DNA of 64,000 nucleotides from Chitinophaga sp. E66 (GTDB lineage Bacteria > Bacteroidota > Bacteroidia > Chitinophagales > Chitinophagaceae). The position numbers and the translations under genes are program-made. This document shows, in pieces, positions 53,473 to 63,820 of this stretch (position 1 is the first letter of the stretch; each line of letters opens with the position of its first letter). The notes below the pieces were generated by a model. It was not told the DNA's origin. It made no database searches and saw only the letters and a program-made list of their open reading frames with translations. Where the stretch lies: positions 2,542,001 to 2,606,000 of the forward strand of contig CP079103.1 of assembly GCA_019285755.1 (NCBI GenBank). The letters are read 5' to 3'.

Positions 53473-54701
53473 GCGAGGGCTTCGAGGCTTTGCTGGATAA
53501 TACCCACGCATTCGTGGATCTGATCTGCGGTGATGACCAGCGGCGGCGCGAAGCGGATCTTGTCGCCATGCGTCGGCTTGGCCAGCAGTCCGTTTTCCTT
53601 CAGGGCCAGGCAAAGATCCAGGCGGCATCGGGATTGCTATGCTCAATCTCGATGGCGTTGAGGAGCCCTTTGCCCCGGATGGTCCGGATAAAGGGGATTG
53701 AATGCTTTGCAGTCCCTGGCGGAGCAGTTCGCCCATTTCGCGGGCGTTATCCGCCATGCGCTCGTTGCGCAGCACCTCAAGCGCGGCGATGGCCACTTTG
53801 CAGGCCAGCGGGTTGCCTCCGTAGGTGGAGCCATGTTCTCCGGGCTTAATGGTGAGCATAACGGCATCGTCCGCCAGCACGGCGGATACGGGCAGCATAC
53901 CGCCGGAAAGGGCTTTACCGAGGATAAGCACATCCGGGCGGACGTTCTCGTGATCGCACGCCAGCATCTTTCCCGTACGGGCGAGGCCGGTCTGTATCTC
54001 GTCTGCCAGGAAGAGGACGTTAGCGTCGGTGCAATACTGGCGCACGGAAGAGAGGTAGCCGTCGGCCGGAACCTTCACGCCTGCTTCGCCCTGGATGGGC
54101 TCCACGAGGAAACCTGCCACGTTCGGGTCCTGCAGGGCGCGGGCCAGGGCGGGGGAGGTCGTTGAAGGGAATCACCTCATAACCGGGCATATAGGGGCCG
54201 AAGTCGCGGCGGGCAACGGGATCGGTACTGAATGAAACGACATTGAGGGTGCGCCCGTGGAAGTTCTCGGAGCACACGATGATTTTCGCCTTATTCTCCG
54301 GAATCCCCTTCACCACATACCCCCAACGGCGGGCTAGCTTCAGGGCGGTTTCCACGGCTTCCACGCCGGAGTTGACGGGCAGGACGCGGTCGTACCCGAA
54401 ATACCGGGTTACATACGAGGCGTATTCTCCAGGAGGTCGCTGTAAAAGGCGCGGGAGGTGAGGGTGAGGCGGCTGGCCTGTTCGGTGAGGGCTGCCACGA
54501 TCTTAGGGTGGCAATGCCCTGGTTGACGGCGGAGTACCCGGATAAGAAATCATAATACCTTTTCCCGTCCACATCCCATACGTGCACACCCTCGCCGCGG
54601 GTCAGGACGACAGGCAGCGGGTGGTAATTGTGCGCGCCGTACTGGTCTTCGAGGTCCAGGAAATGCTGCGTCTTGTCACTGATCGTATAATTGGGTACCA
54701 T
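53469..54701 (-). CDS. rocD: Ornithine--oxo-acid transaminase
   Basis: A PLP-dependent aminotransferase converting ornithine and 2-oxoglutarate to glutamate semialdehyde and glutamate. The start is [40 protein letters not shown] and [19 protein letters not shown] are diagnostic, as are [58 protein letters not shown] and the PLP lysine in [20 protein letters not shown]. About 410 residues. Shifts lie near 54510, 54430, 54150 and 53610. The ACBP gene lies 9 bases upstream. Confidence 0.95.
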
Positions 54702-54709
54702 ACTCAAAA

Positions 54710-54970
54710 TTACTTATTCTTCAGTTGATTCACGAGATCAATATATTCCTGCATGGCGGCTTCCTTCGCCTTGCCTTTCAGGCTGTTCCACGCGTCGTAT
54801 TTGGCTTTGCCCACGAAGTCGAACATATTGGCGGGAGGCTCTACGTTGATATCGCCTTCTGTTGCCTGTTTATAGAGGGAATAGAGCTGCAGGAGCACGT
54901 CATTATCCGGTTTAGCGTCAAGGGTTTTGCTGGCCGCTACGGCCGCTTCGAAAGATTGTTGCAGTGCCAT
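54710..54970 (-). CDS. Acyl-CoA-binding protein
   Basis: An intact 86-residue protein with the whole ACBP fold signature: [60 protein letters not shown] and [10 protein letters not shown]. It binds long-chain acyl-CoA esters in the cytosol. ACBP is mainly eukaryotic and patchy in bacteria. It is the first gene of a three-gene operon with rocD and the VIT-type transporter. Confidence 0.95.
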   Translation of the reverse strand: MALQQSFEAAVAASKTLDAKPDNDVLLQLYSLYKQATEGDINVEPPANMFDFVGKAKYDAWNSLKGKAKEAAMQEYIDLVNQLKNK

Positions 54971-55025
54971 GGTCGTTATTTTAGCTTTAAAAGTAAAGAA
55001 ATACGGGCAAAAGGCGGTTTGCCCC

Positions 55026-55055
55026 TTTAAAGAAGATTAAAATTTAATACCTTTG
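55026..55055 (+). promoter_or_regulatory. Promoter of lepA
   Basis: TACCTTTG (55048-55055) is a perfect -7 element. TTTA at 55026-55029, 18 bases upstream, is a weak -33 element. The leader would be about 80 bases. Confidence 0.55.
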
Positions 55056-55142
55056 CGCAAATAATTAATTACGGATTGTCGACCGCGGTAAACGTACGTT
55101 TACGCGAAGCACGCGGGGAGATGGTTCGTAATTTGTCTTTAT

Positions 55143-56932
55143 ATGAAGAATATCCGGAATTTCTGCATTATCGCGCATATCGACCATGGCAAGAGCACCC
55201 TGGCCGACCGTTTACTGGAGTTTACCAAGACCATCTCCGACAGGGACATGCAAGCCCAGGTGCTGGACGATATGGACCTCGAGCGGGAGAAGGGCATTAC
55301 CATCAAGAGCCACGCCATCCAGATGAACTATACCGCCAAAAATGGCGAGAAATATACGTTTAACCTGATCGATACACCGGGCCACGTGGACTTCTCCTAC
55401 GAAGTATCCCGTGCGCTGGCCGCCTGCGAAGGCGCCCTGCTGCTGGTAGACGCCGCCCAGGGCATCCAGGCGCAGACGATCTCCAACCTGTACCTGGCAC
55501 TGGAAAACGACCTGGAGATCATTCCCGTCATCAATAAAATCGACATGGCAGGCGCCATGATCGAAGAAGTGAAAGACCAGATCATCGACCTGATCGGCGT
55601 GAAAGACGAAGATATCCTGCTGGCATCCGGTAAATCGGGCATCGGCATCGAGGAGATCCTCGAAGCGATCGTGACGCGCATTCCCGCACCGGAAGGCGAT
55701 CCCCAGGGCGCCCCTGCAGGCCCTGATCTTCGACTCCGTGTTCAACTCATTCCGCGGTATCATCGCTTATTTCCGCGTATACAACGGCTCCATCAAGAAA
55801 AATGACCTCATCCGGTTCGTGAACACCGGCGAAGAATACGAAGCCGCCGAAGTCGGCATCCTCAAACTGGGCCTCGAACCCAGGAACGAGGTGTTTGCGG
55901 GCGACGTAGGCTACATCATCACCGGTATCAAGAACGCCAAGGAAGTAAAAGTGGGGATACCCTCACTCAGGCCAGCCGCCCCTGCGAAGAAGCCATCAAG
56001 GGCTTCGAAGAGGTGAAGCCCATGGTATTTGCGGGTATCTTCCCGTGGTAACCGAGGATTTCGAGGAGCTGCGCGATTGCATGGATAAACTCCAGCTGAA
56101 CGATGCGTCGCTCACCTACGAACTGGAAACATCCAGGCGCTGGGCTTCGGTTTCCGTTGCGGCTTCCTCGGGATGCTGCACATGGAGATCATCCAGGAAA
56201 GGCTGGAACGCGAGTTCAACCAGACGGTGATCACTACCGTGCCCAACGTAGGCTTCATCGCTTACGACAACAAAGGCACCAAGCTCATCGTAAACAACCC
56301 ATCCGAGATGCCGGACCCTACCAAGATGGACCGCATCGAAGAACCCTGGATCCGCGCGCAGATCATCACCAAACCCGATTACATCGGTAACATCATGACG
56401 CTCTGCCTCGGCAAGCGCGGTATCCTGCTCAACCAAAGCTACCTCACCACCACCCGCGTGGAACTGATGTTCGAGCTGCCGCTGACGGAGATCGTGTTCG
56501 ACTTCTACGATAAACTGAAATCCCAGACCCGCGGATATGCGTCGTTCGACTATACCCCGATCGGTTTCCGCGAAAGCGACATCGTAAAGATGGACATCCT
56601 GCTCAACGCGGAGAAAGTGGACGCCCTCAGCGCCCTCATCCACCGCAGCCGTGCGCATGATTTCGGCCGCAAGCTGTGCGAGAAACTGAAAGAGCTCCTG
56701 CCGCGCCAGCAGTTCCTCATCGCTATCCAGGCCGCCATCGGCGCCAAGATCGTGGCGAGGAGAACATCTCCGCCATGCGGAAAGACGTAACCGCCAAGTG
56801 TTATGGCGGCGACATCTCCGTAAGCGTAAACTGCTGGAAAAACAGAAAGAAGGTAAGAAACGCATGCGCCAGATCGGTAGCGTGGAAGTACCGCAGGAAG
56901 CATTCCTGGCCGTGCTTAAACTGGATGATTAA
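55143..56932 (+). CDS. lepA: Elongation factor 4 (back-translocating GTPase)
   Basis: [20 protein letters not shown] (G1), [19 protein letters not shown] (G2 region), [20 protein letters not shown] (G3), [15 protein letters not shown] (G4), the LepA core ([55 protein letters not shown]) and the LepA C-terminal domain ending [16 protein letters not shown]4 binds stalled ribosomes. About 596 residues. Shifts lie near 55710, 55975, 56048, 56135, 56762 and 56820. The last four bases of the stop region overlap the next start. Confidence 0.96.
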
Positions 56933-57580
56933 TCCTTCCCAAAATATCATTTGTTCCTGGAGCGGCGGCAAAGACAGCTGCTTTGCGCTGATGACGGCCG
57001 TCAAACAAGGCCACAAGCCGGTTGCGCTCCTGAACGTATTGAACGAGAACGGGCAGATATCCCGCTCCCACGGACTGCCGCCTTCCATCCTGGAACAGCA
57101 GGCCGCGGCGCTGGGGCTGCCCGTTTTGCTGCAACCCTCCACCTGGCAGGATTACGAGACCCGCTTCGTGCAAGCCCTCCGCCGGCTCAAATCTGAACAT
57201 CACGCCACTGCCGCCGTATTCGGCGATATCGACCTACAGCCGCACCGCGACTGGGAAGAAAAAGTTTGCGCCGCCGCCGGAATGGAAGCCCTTTTGCCCC
57301 TCTGGCAGGAAGAGCGTAAAGTACTGGTATACCGCATGCTGGAACAGGGGCTTAAATGCAGGATCGTTTCCTGCAATACGACGCTGGGAGAGGATTTTCT
57401 CGGCCGCGAAATGGACGATGTGCTGATTGCCGACCTGGAAGACGCAGGCGTGGATGTATGCGGTGAGAACGGGGAGTTTCATACAGTGGTAACCGACTGT
57501 CCCTTGTTCAAAGTGCCGGTGCAACTGCCCCTTATGAGAAAGTGCGGCATGAAAACTACCACTTCCTGCAATGGAAATAA
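56925..57580 (+). CDS. Dph6-like ATP-pyrophosphatase (diphthine--ammonia ligase family)
   Basis: The start at 56925 overlaps the lepA stop: [20 protein letters not shown], with the PP-loop SGGKDS. Further blocks are [60 protein letters not shown] and [20 protein letters not shown]. The end is readable as [17 protein letters not shown] after adding one C near 57531. Bacteria lack diphthamide, so the substrate is not known; a B12- or modified-base-linked amidation is possible. About 218 residues. Confidence 0.88.
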
Positions 57581-57604
57581 GGGTATAAGACAAGCTATAA
57601 ACAG

Positions 57605-57640
57605 AAAGGGTCCCGATAATGAACCGGGCCCCTTTCTTTA
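57605..57640 (+). terminator. Terminator after the Dph6-like gene
   Basis: gaaagggtcccg pairs with ccgggcccctttc with one mismatch, followed by tttat. Confidence 0.75.
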
Positions 57641-57656
57641 TTCAATGTGTTAGTAA

Positions 57657-58243
57657 CTATGCGATGGTGGTTTCGCGCTTGCGCACGAACACGGGTTTCA
57701 GCACTTCGTAGGCGCCGAACAGGAGGGCGCTGTAGAAGACGTTGCCCATGATGGTGTTAAGGAAGAAGCTGCCGAACAGGTCCTGCTTGTAGAACGGAAT
57801 TGCCGACCAATAGCAGGTCAGCAGGCCACTCAGGGTGTGCGGGTACATGTCGCGGAAGAGGAAGGTACCGAGGTTGGACATGAGGTAGAAGACCACACCG
57901 GAAGCAACGGCGCCGAGGAATACGCGGCCTGCGGTTACTTTGCGGATGAGGGTGCCCAGGAAGGTCACCATCACGAAACCAGCGTACACGAACAGCATCT
58001 CGCCGCCATACACGCCCTGGATATTGGTAAAGAAATGAAAGAAAAGATCGCTGAGCAGCAGGGATACCAGCGGCACGGCGTACGCATATTTCTTGTCTTT
58101 GATCATCACGCCTGCGAAGAGCGCGCCTGCGCCCATGGCGGTGAAGTTATAGATCTCGAAATAGTTGGTCACCAGCCGGCCCAGTACGCTGATGAAGATC
58201 AGCACGCCACCAGGATAATGTTAGATAAAGTTTCTTTCTTCAT
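57657..58243 (-). CDS. DUF6580-type membrane protein (putative ECF-like transport component)
   Basis: The start MKKETLSNIILV is joined after one base near 58210 to LIFISVLGRLVTNYFEIYNF. Six hydrophobic helices are visible, for example YAYAVPLVSLLLSDLFFHFF, MLFVYAGFVMVTFLGTLIRK, RVFLGAVASGVVFYLMSNLG and TIMGNVFYSALLFGAYEVLK. The fold resembles small S-components of ECF importers. The ligand is unknown. About 194 residues; the overall match to DUF6580 is from memory. Confidence 0.7.
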
Positions 58244-58278
58244 AAATGCGCGCGTTTGCTTAACACAAATATAACCAA

Positions 58279-59497
58279 TTATGGAATAGCCGCCTTGAAA
58301 ATCACCAGATCCACGTCGCAAACAACCTTGTAGGCTGTGCCAAATGGCGCGAACAGCGTCTTACCCTTAGACAGCGGCAGCACATTACCTCCGGGCCCTT
58401 GCGCCTTGCCCGTTCCGGAAAGAACGATCCAGGTTTCCGGGGCTACCGAAGTGTGGCTATACGTTTCTCCCGCCTTCAACGCAATGCGGCTCAGCACGAA
58501 ATCCGGCGCGGGGTGGGATAGATGCGTTCTTGTCCGCCGTGGATTTCTTCGCCTTTGAGGATATGCGGGTGCACGGCTTCGAAGCGGGTGTGCTTCAGCA
58601 GCTCGGGCACGTCAATATATTTTGGAGTAAGGCCGCCGCGGAGCACGTTGTCGGAGTTGGCCATGAGCTCGGCGTTTTGTCCTTCAAGATAGGCGTGCGG
58701 GATACCTGCATCCTGGAAAACGGCATCTCCCGGTGCGGCATATACGATATTGAAGAAATAGATCGAAAAGATGCCGCGGTCGAGGTTATCGAGGCCACGG
58801 GGATCGTTATCGATGGCGCGTCCTGTCCAGAACGCGGGATCATTTTTTTGTAGGAGCCGGCGCGGTAGGCGGGGAGGGCTCTTTCGGCGAGGGGGCGCAG
58901 CAGGGCGTTCACCTCTTCCTGTCCTAATTCCATCACTCTTTTATAGAGACCGAAATAACCGTCTTTTTTTTCGAACACGGGCGCGAGGGCGGCAAATTCA
59001 GGCACTTCGGAGAGCACTTTGCGCAGTCGGTCTTCGGGCAGGAAGCCGTGGAGCAGCCAGAATTCGCTGAGGGCCACCATGATCTCCGGTTTATGGTTGG
59101 CATCTTTATAATTGCGGTTGGATGCGTTCAGGGGATGCCGGCTTCGTTCTCGCGCGCGAAACCTTTCTCCGCTTCCGCTTTGGTGGGGTGCACTGGATGG
59201 AGAGCATGTCTTTCACGTCGAGGATCTTGAAGAGGTAGGGCAATTCACCGAACCGTTGCGCCGCGGCGGCGCCGAGGGCGCCCGTCGGGTCTGCTGCGAT
59301 CCAGGCGTTGAGGGTTGGGGTTCAGGCTGCTGGAGGATGGAAGGCGCGCTCTGGTGGGCGCCCATCCAATATTCGGCGCTGGGCTGATCGGTCACCGGCT
59401 GGCCGAGCAGTTCGGGATATACCGGAAGCCGCCCCAGGCGTAGTGCTGTACTTTTCCTGTCAGGTAGAATAGATTCGGGTCTCTCATACATTTCCAT
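58279..59497 (-). CDS. manA: Mannose-6-phosphate isomerase, class I
   Basis: The zinc enzyme interconverting mannose-6-P and fructose-6-P. Visible are MEMYERPESILPDRKSTALR (start region), SAEYWMGAHQSAPSIL, LPYLFKILDVKDMLSIQ(V)H with HPTKAEAEKGFAREN (zinc-ligand region), NYKDANHKPEIMVALSEFWL, AAPGDAVFQDAGIPHAYLEG, AELMANSDNVLRGGLTPKYI and the C-terminal cupin (RIALKAGETYSHTSVAPETW). About 406 residues. Shifts lie near 59190, 59132, 58850, 58515 and 59320. It is divergent from yraN. Confidence 0.93.
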
Positions 59498-59526
59498 TAT
59501 TAGGCCGTAAAAATAGACAAAAACAC

Positions 59527-59881
59527 ATGGCTTGCGACCACCCGCTCGGGAAAATGGGGAACAACTGGCCGCGGAGTATTTACTTGCGCATGGGTATGTC
59601 ATTTTGCACCGTAACTGGAAAGCTGGGAGAAAGGAGGTGGATATTATCGCGCGGCAGAGCGGTGTAGTGATCTTCGTAGAAGTGAAGACCCGCAGTTCGG
59701 ATGCGTTCGGGATGCCGAGGCGGCGGTCAACTGGAAGAAGGCGGAGCATGTCCGCAAGGTGGCGGAGCGGTGGCTGGAGCGGTATGGGAGCGGGGTAAAA
59801 CATATCCGGTTCGACATATTATCCATCTTTGCCATACCAGGAAAACAACCAGAGATCCTTCATTTGGAGGATGTCTTCTAG
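59527..59881 (+). CDS. YraN family protein (UPF0102)
   Basis: MACDHPLGKMG is joined by one extra G near 59560 to EQLAAEYLLAHGYVILHRNW, then KAGRKEVDIIARQSGVVIFV and EVKTRSSDAFG, the PD-(D/E)XK-like core of YraN, with EAAVNWKKAEHVRKVAERWL and RFDILSIFAIPGKQPEILHL to the stop. YraN is linked to nuclease-fold proteins and division/competence phenotypes in some bacteria; its role is unsettled. About 118 residues. Shifts lie near 59560 and 59718. Confidence 0.9.
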
Positions 59882-59933
59882 CCGGTTAACACGGAGTTAA
59901 CAAAATTGAAATATGAAAGAATTTAAATAGTTG

Positions 59934-59941
59934 TATATTTG
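59934..59941 (+). promoter_or_regulatory. Possible -7 element before the 95-residue hypothetical gene
   Basis: TATATTTG matches TAnnTTTG, 56 bases before the ATG. No good -33 element at the right distance. Confidence 0.35.
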
Positions 59942-59997
59942 GGCATCCAATCTAACCATCTCCTGTACAAGAACCTGAACAGCCTAAATGGTTCTGT

Positions 59998-60285
59998 ATG
60001 CAATACTGGAGTCTATTATTTTTCATCCATCTACACCTGACCGACCCGGAGTTGTTAACTGTGAACAACGACACGCTCCGTATACAGGTCCATACGCTGG
60101 AAACACATGCGGGAATGATTCCCTGTACGATCTATGACGGACGAGACATGCCCGTCAGGATCATACCGCTGGAAGGCGGACACCGAAAAGGTGCCTATAC
60201 CATCCGGCTCAACTCACTGCCCGAAGGTGACTATTCACTCCAGGTCAGCGACTATAAGAAAAGATTCCGGCTCAGCCGGCCATGA
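59998..60285 (+). CDS. Hypothetical protein, 95 aa
   Basis: Intact frame MQYWSLLFFIHLHLTDPELL: a short hydrophobic start that may be a weak signal peptide, then an Ig-like beta domain (IQVHTLETHAGMIPCTIYDG; RKGAYTIRLNSLPEGDYSLQ; VSDYKKRFRLSR). The end pattern, LPEGDYSLQVxxxxxxxxRxxR, is like small secretion-type beta domains. Function unknown. It is followed by a terminator. Confidence 0.65.
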   Translation: MQYWSLLFFIHLHLTDPELLTVNNDTLRIQVHTLETHAGMIPCTIYDGRDMPVRIIPLEGGHRKGAYTIRLNSLPEGDYSLQVSDYKKRFRLSRP

Positions 60286-60320
60286 TATTATCATTACTAT
60301 CATCATCCCCCAAACATAGA

Positions 60321-60353
60321 TCCTCCCGGTAAAACGGGAGGACTTTGTATTTT
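60321..60353 (+). terminator. Terminator after the 95-residue hypothetical gene
   Basis: tcctcccg (60321-60328) pairs with cgggagga (60335-60342), followed by ctttgtatttt. Confidence 0.75.
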
Positions 60354-60364
60354 AGGCCCTACCA

Positions 60365-60394
60365 AAAAGAAATCCCCCGATAAGCGGGAGGATA
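60365..60394 (-). terminator. Terminator after cdaA
   Basis: On the minus strand atcctcccg pairs with cgggggat with one bulge, followed by TTTCTTTTT. It lies 26 bases after the cdaA stop. Confidence 0.7.
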
Positions 60395-60419
60395 TCCAAG
60401 TGAGTATGCGTGGTGTTGA

Positions 60420-61229
60420 TTACAAGCCATCTACCAGTACTTCATAGAGTTTTACTTTCAGTTCTTCCAGTTGCACGTTCTGTACCAGTTGTCCATCCTG
60501 CGCATAGGAGATCGTTCCCCGTTCTTCAGAAACAATGATCGCCAGGTTGTCGCTGTGCTCCGTAATACCTACGGCGCTGCGGTGCCGCATCCCGATCCGC
60601 GTGGGCAGGTTCGGGTTTTCTGATACGGGCAAAATTACCTTGGCGGCGAGGATCTTATTGCCGACTACGATCAGGGCGCCGTCGTGCAGCGGACTGTTCT
60701 TCTCAAAGATACTCTCGATCAGTTTGGCGCTCACGTTCCCGTCGATCGCGATGCTCGACGCCGTGTCAAACTTCACGCGGTAGGTGGTGGAGATCACGAT
60801 CAGCGCGCCGGTCTGGCTGGCGGCCATGTGCCCAACGGCCACGATGAGCTCGTTGATGATATTCTCTTCTTCCTTATAGCTCTTGAAACGGTCGGGCAGG
60901 AAGAGCTTGGTGAGGAAGGAGTCCTTGCTCAGGGGCGTCTTCTTTCCCAGCACCAACAAAAACTTCCTTATTTCCGGCTGGAAGATGATGATGATGGCGA
61001 TGAGGCCGATGTTGATGAAGTTCTCTAGAATATTGGTCAGGATCGGCATCTGGAGCGAGCGCACGAGAAAGTACGCTGCATAGACCATGAGCAGACCGAT
61101 GAATATATTGAAAGCGAGACTGCCTTTGAGCAGCCGGTACAGCTGGATAACGAGAAAAATCACGATCAGCAGGTCCACAACATTCAGCCAACGAAACTCA
61201 AATCCGTAAAATTGGTATACATCCTTCAT
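60420..61229 (-). CDS. cdaA: Diadenylate cyclase
   Basis: Makes the second messenger c-di-AMP from two ATP at the membrane. The start is MKDVYQFYGFEFRWLNVVDL (61229); an upstream frame extends 9 codons. Three N-terminal helices (LLIVIFLVIQLYRLLKGSLA; IFIGLLMVYAAYFLV; INIGLIAIIIIFQPEIRKFL) precede the DAC domain with the catalytic motifs SPLHDGALIVVGNKILAAKV (DGA) and GMRHRSAVGITEHSDNLAII (RHR). About 269 residues, intact. folP ends 27 bases upstream, so the two are one operon. Confidence 0.95.
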   Translation of the reverse strand: MKDVYQFYGFEFRWLNVVDLLIVIFLVIQLYRLLKGSLAFNIFIGLLMVYAAYFLVRSLQMPILTNILENFINIGLIAIIIIFQPEIRKFLLVLGKKTPLSKDSFLTKLFLPDRFKSYKEEENIINELIVAVGHMAASQTGALIVISTTYRVKFDTASSIAIDGNVSAKLIESIFEKNSPLHDGALIVVGNKILAAKVILPVSENPNLPTRIGMRHRSAVGITEHSDNLAIIVSEERGTISYAQDGQLVQNVQLEELKVKLYEVLVDGL

Positions 61230-61256
61230 AGCTGTAAAAATAGAAATATTTGGCAA

Positions 61257-62116
61257 CTACGCACTTTCCATGAAAGAAACGATGCGAACGGCCTCTACGG
61301 CCGCTTTTACATCATGTACCCGCAGGATGTGCGCTCCCCGCTCCAGCGCGGCGGTATGCAGGACGGTCGTGCCATTGAGCGCCTCGGCCGGAGAACTGCC
61401 TAATAATTTATATACCATGGATTTGCGCGACACCCCGACGAGGAGGGGACGTTCGCCAGGTGGAGCATTTCCAGGCCGCGGAGCAGCTGGTAATTGTGGG
61501 ATAGGGTTTTACCGAAACCGAAACCTGGGTCCAGGATGATATCATGGATGCCGGCGGCGCGGCAGGCTTCGATCTTCTGGATGCAGTAGTCCAACACTTC
61601 CGATACTACGTCCTGGTACTGAGGGTTTTGCTGCATGGTGGCCGGAGTGCCTTGCATGTGCATGGCGATATAGGGCGCCTGCAGCGCTGCAACGGTAGGG
61701 ATCATTTCGGGGTCCATATCGCCGGCACTGATGTCATTGACGATAGCGGCTCCCGCCAGGACGCACTTCTCGGCCACGGTGGCATGCCAGGTGTCTATGG
61801 AGATCAGGGCTTCCGGGAACTTATACAAAATGGCGTGGATAGCGGGAACGAGGCGCGCAGCTTCTTCTTCGGGGCCGACGGTTGGAGCGCCGGGGCGGCT
61901 GCTTTGGGCGCCAATGTCGAGGATGGCGGCGCCATCGGCCAGCAGCTTTTCCGCACGCACCACTGCATCGTGCAGCTCGCGGCTGCGGCTGTCGGCGTAG
62001 AAGGAGTCGTCGGTCAGGTTAACGATCCCCATAACGAGGGGCTCGGCGAGGCTGACTAACTTTCCCCGGCAGCGGATAGTGAAATCTTTCCGTAATGATG
62101 TACTTTTGAAACGCAA
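61257..62116 (-). CDS. folP: Dihydropteroate synthase
   Basis: Joins p-aminobenzoate to dihydropterin pyrophosphate in folate synthesis. Signatures are LVMGIVNLTDDSFYADSRSR, DGAAILDIGAQSSRPGAPTV, ALISIDTWHATVAEKCVLAG, IVNDISAGDMDPEMIPTVAA, APYIAMHMQGTPATMQQNPQ and HDIILDPGFGFGKTLSHNYQ. The end becomes LLVGVSRKSMVYKLLGSSPA and HILRVHDVKAAVEAVRIVSF after one shift near 61448. The start is unclear; a TTG near 62116 is my choice because no ATG is available. Upstream is the divergent DUF1599 gene. Confidence 0.93.
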
Positions 62117-62176
62117 GCGGCTGTGATTATGAGTGTGATACAAAGCCGAAATTAAGCAAATTAAACCAGCAATTGA

Positions 62177-62707
62177 ATGACATACCAGCAGGTGATCGAC
62201 AGCAGTAAGGACATTTTCATTAAGAAGACGAAAGATTACGGCACATCCTGGCGCGTGTTGCGCCCCATTTCCATCGTGGACCAGATCTTCATCAAAGCCC
62301 AGCGCATCCGCACTATCCAGGAAACGGGCGTGCAGAAAGTGGCTGACGACATCGCCGGTGAGTTCCGGGCCATCGTCAACTACGGCGTTATTGCCCTCAT
62401 ACAGCTGCAATTACCGCAAGACGATATCTATACCGACCTTCCCGCAGACCGCGTGTCCGTATTATATGACGAACAGGCAAAGTTCATCCGGGAAGTGATG
62501 GAAGCCAAAAACCACGACTATGGCGAAGCCTGGCGCTCCATGAGCCAGGAATCCTTCGTGGACCTCATCCTCACCAAGCTCCTGCGTATCAAACAGATAC
62601 TGCGTAACGACGGCAAGACCCTCATTTCCGAGGGGATCGACGCCAATTACGTAGACATTGTCAACTATGCAGTTTTCGCCCTTATCCTGCTTGAAGAAAA
62701 GCATTAA
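62177..62707 (+). CDS. DUF1599 (nucleotide modification-associated) protein
   Basis: An intact 176-residue protein with two related halves: DIFIKKTKDYGTSWRVLRPI SIVDQ and, later, EAKNHDYGEAWRSMSQESFV. The DYGxxW...(S/L)xxDxIxxKxxRI pattern occurs in each, the hallmark of DUF1599. The family is predicted to act in nucleotide modification or salvage; its enzymatic activity is not known to me. It is divergent from folP-cdaA, a linkage I recall as common in Bacteroidota. Confidence 0.9.
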   Translation: MTYQQVIDSSKDIFIKKTKDYGTSWRVLRPISIVDQIFIKAQRIRTIQETGVQKVADDIAGEFRAIVNYGVIALIQLQLPQDDIYTDLPADRVSVLYDEQAKFIREVMEAKNHDYGEAWRSMSQESFVDLILTKLLRIKQILRNDGKTLISEGIDANYVDIVNYAVFALILLEEKH

Positions 62708-62727
62708 CATTCCTATCTTTAACCACT

Positions 62728-63815
62728 ATGAAACCAATCATCACTATTTTCCGCATCATCGTTGGGGTGCTTTTCATCTTTTCCGGGCTGATCAAGGCCA
62801 ATGACCCTTTAGGCCTGAGCTATAAGATGGACGAGTTCTTTGAAGTGCTGCACATGCACTTCATGATCCCCTTTTCCCTTGCCCTGTCCCTCATCATGAA
62901 CGCTTTCGAGATCATCGCGGGCTTTGCCGTGCTTATCGGCTACCGGATGCGGTTGTTCTCGGTGCTTTTATTAATCCTCATTATCTTCTTCACTTTCCTG
63001 ACCGGTTTCGCGCTGTTCAGCGGGCTCATCCGTGAATGCGGCTGCTTTGGCGACTGCATCAAGCTCACAGCCGATCAATCGTTCTGGAAAGATATCATCC
63101 TGCTGGTGATGATCCTCGTGATCTTCATGCAGCGCGACAAGATCCAGCCTTTGTTCGGCTCACGTGTAAAAAACGGCATTATGATCATCGCCGTTTTAAT
63201 CCCGGTCGTTATCCAATGGTATGCGCTGACGCACCTGCCCATCGTGGATTGCCTTCCTTATAAAGTCGGCAACAACATCCCGGAGAAAATGAAAGTTCCG
63301 CCCGGATCCACGCCAGACGTGTATGAAACCGTTATGATTTACGAAAAGGATGGTAAGCAGCAGGAATACACCACGGAGAATTATCCCTGGCAAGATACTA
63401 CCTGGGTATTCGTTGACCGTAAGGACAAACTCGTTAAAAAGGTAACGCCGAGCCTGCCATCAAAGACTTCATCCTGAACGACTTCAACGGCAACAACATG
63501 AACAGCGGCGTGCTCAACGAGCCTCTGCCCATGTACCTCTTCCTCGTTCTCGACGTCACGAAAGCCGGCAAAGGCTGGGAAGAGAAAATGAAGAAATACG
63601 AACAACAGGCCGCGGAAGGCAAGATCGTGCTGATGGGCGTTACCAGCTCCAGCCAGGCCGCCGTGGAACAGTTCAAGGCGCAGCGCGGCATCAACTTTGA
63701 GTTCCTGCAGATGGATGGCACCGCCATCAAAACCGCAGGCCGCAGCAATCCCTGCCTGCTCGTGCTTGAAAAAGGCACCATCAAGGCCAAATATCATCAT
63801 AACGATATCCCGTAA
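62728..63815 (+). CDS. DoxX-type membrane protein with thioredoxin-like C-terminus (BT_3928 family)
   Basis: MKPIITIFRIIVGVLFIFSG begins a four-helix DoxX-like domain (LALSLIMNAFEIIAGFAVLI; LFSVLLLILIIFFTFLTGFA) with the cysteine segment SGLIRECGCFGDCIKLTADQ. A periplasmic region follows, and then a C-terminal thioredoxin-like part (EPAIKDFILNDFNGNNMNSG; KIVLMGVTSSSQAAVEQFKA; SNPCLLVLEKGTIKAKYHHN). One shift lies near 63443. A redox role for the Cys triplet is inference. It starts 20 bases after DUF1599. Confidence 0.88.
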
Positions 63816-63820
63816 GCAAT

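Noticed and set aside
55143..56932. lepA as a pseudogene
   Set aside because: All domains are present in order and each break is repaired by one base, as in many other genes of the window.
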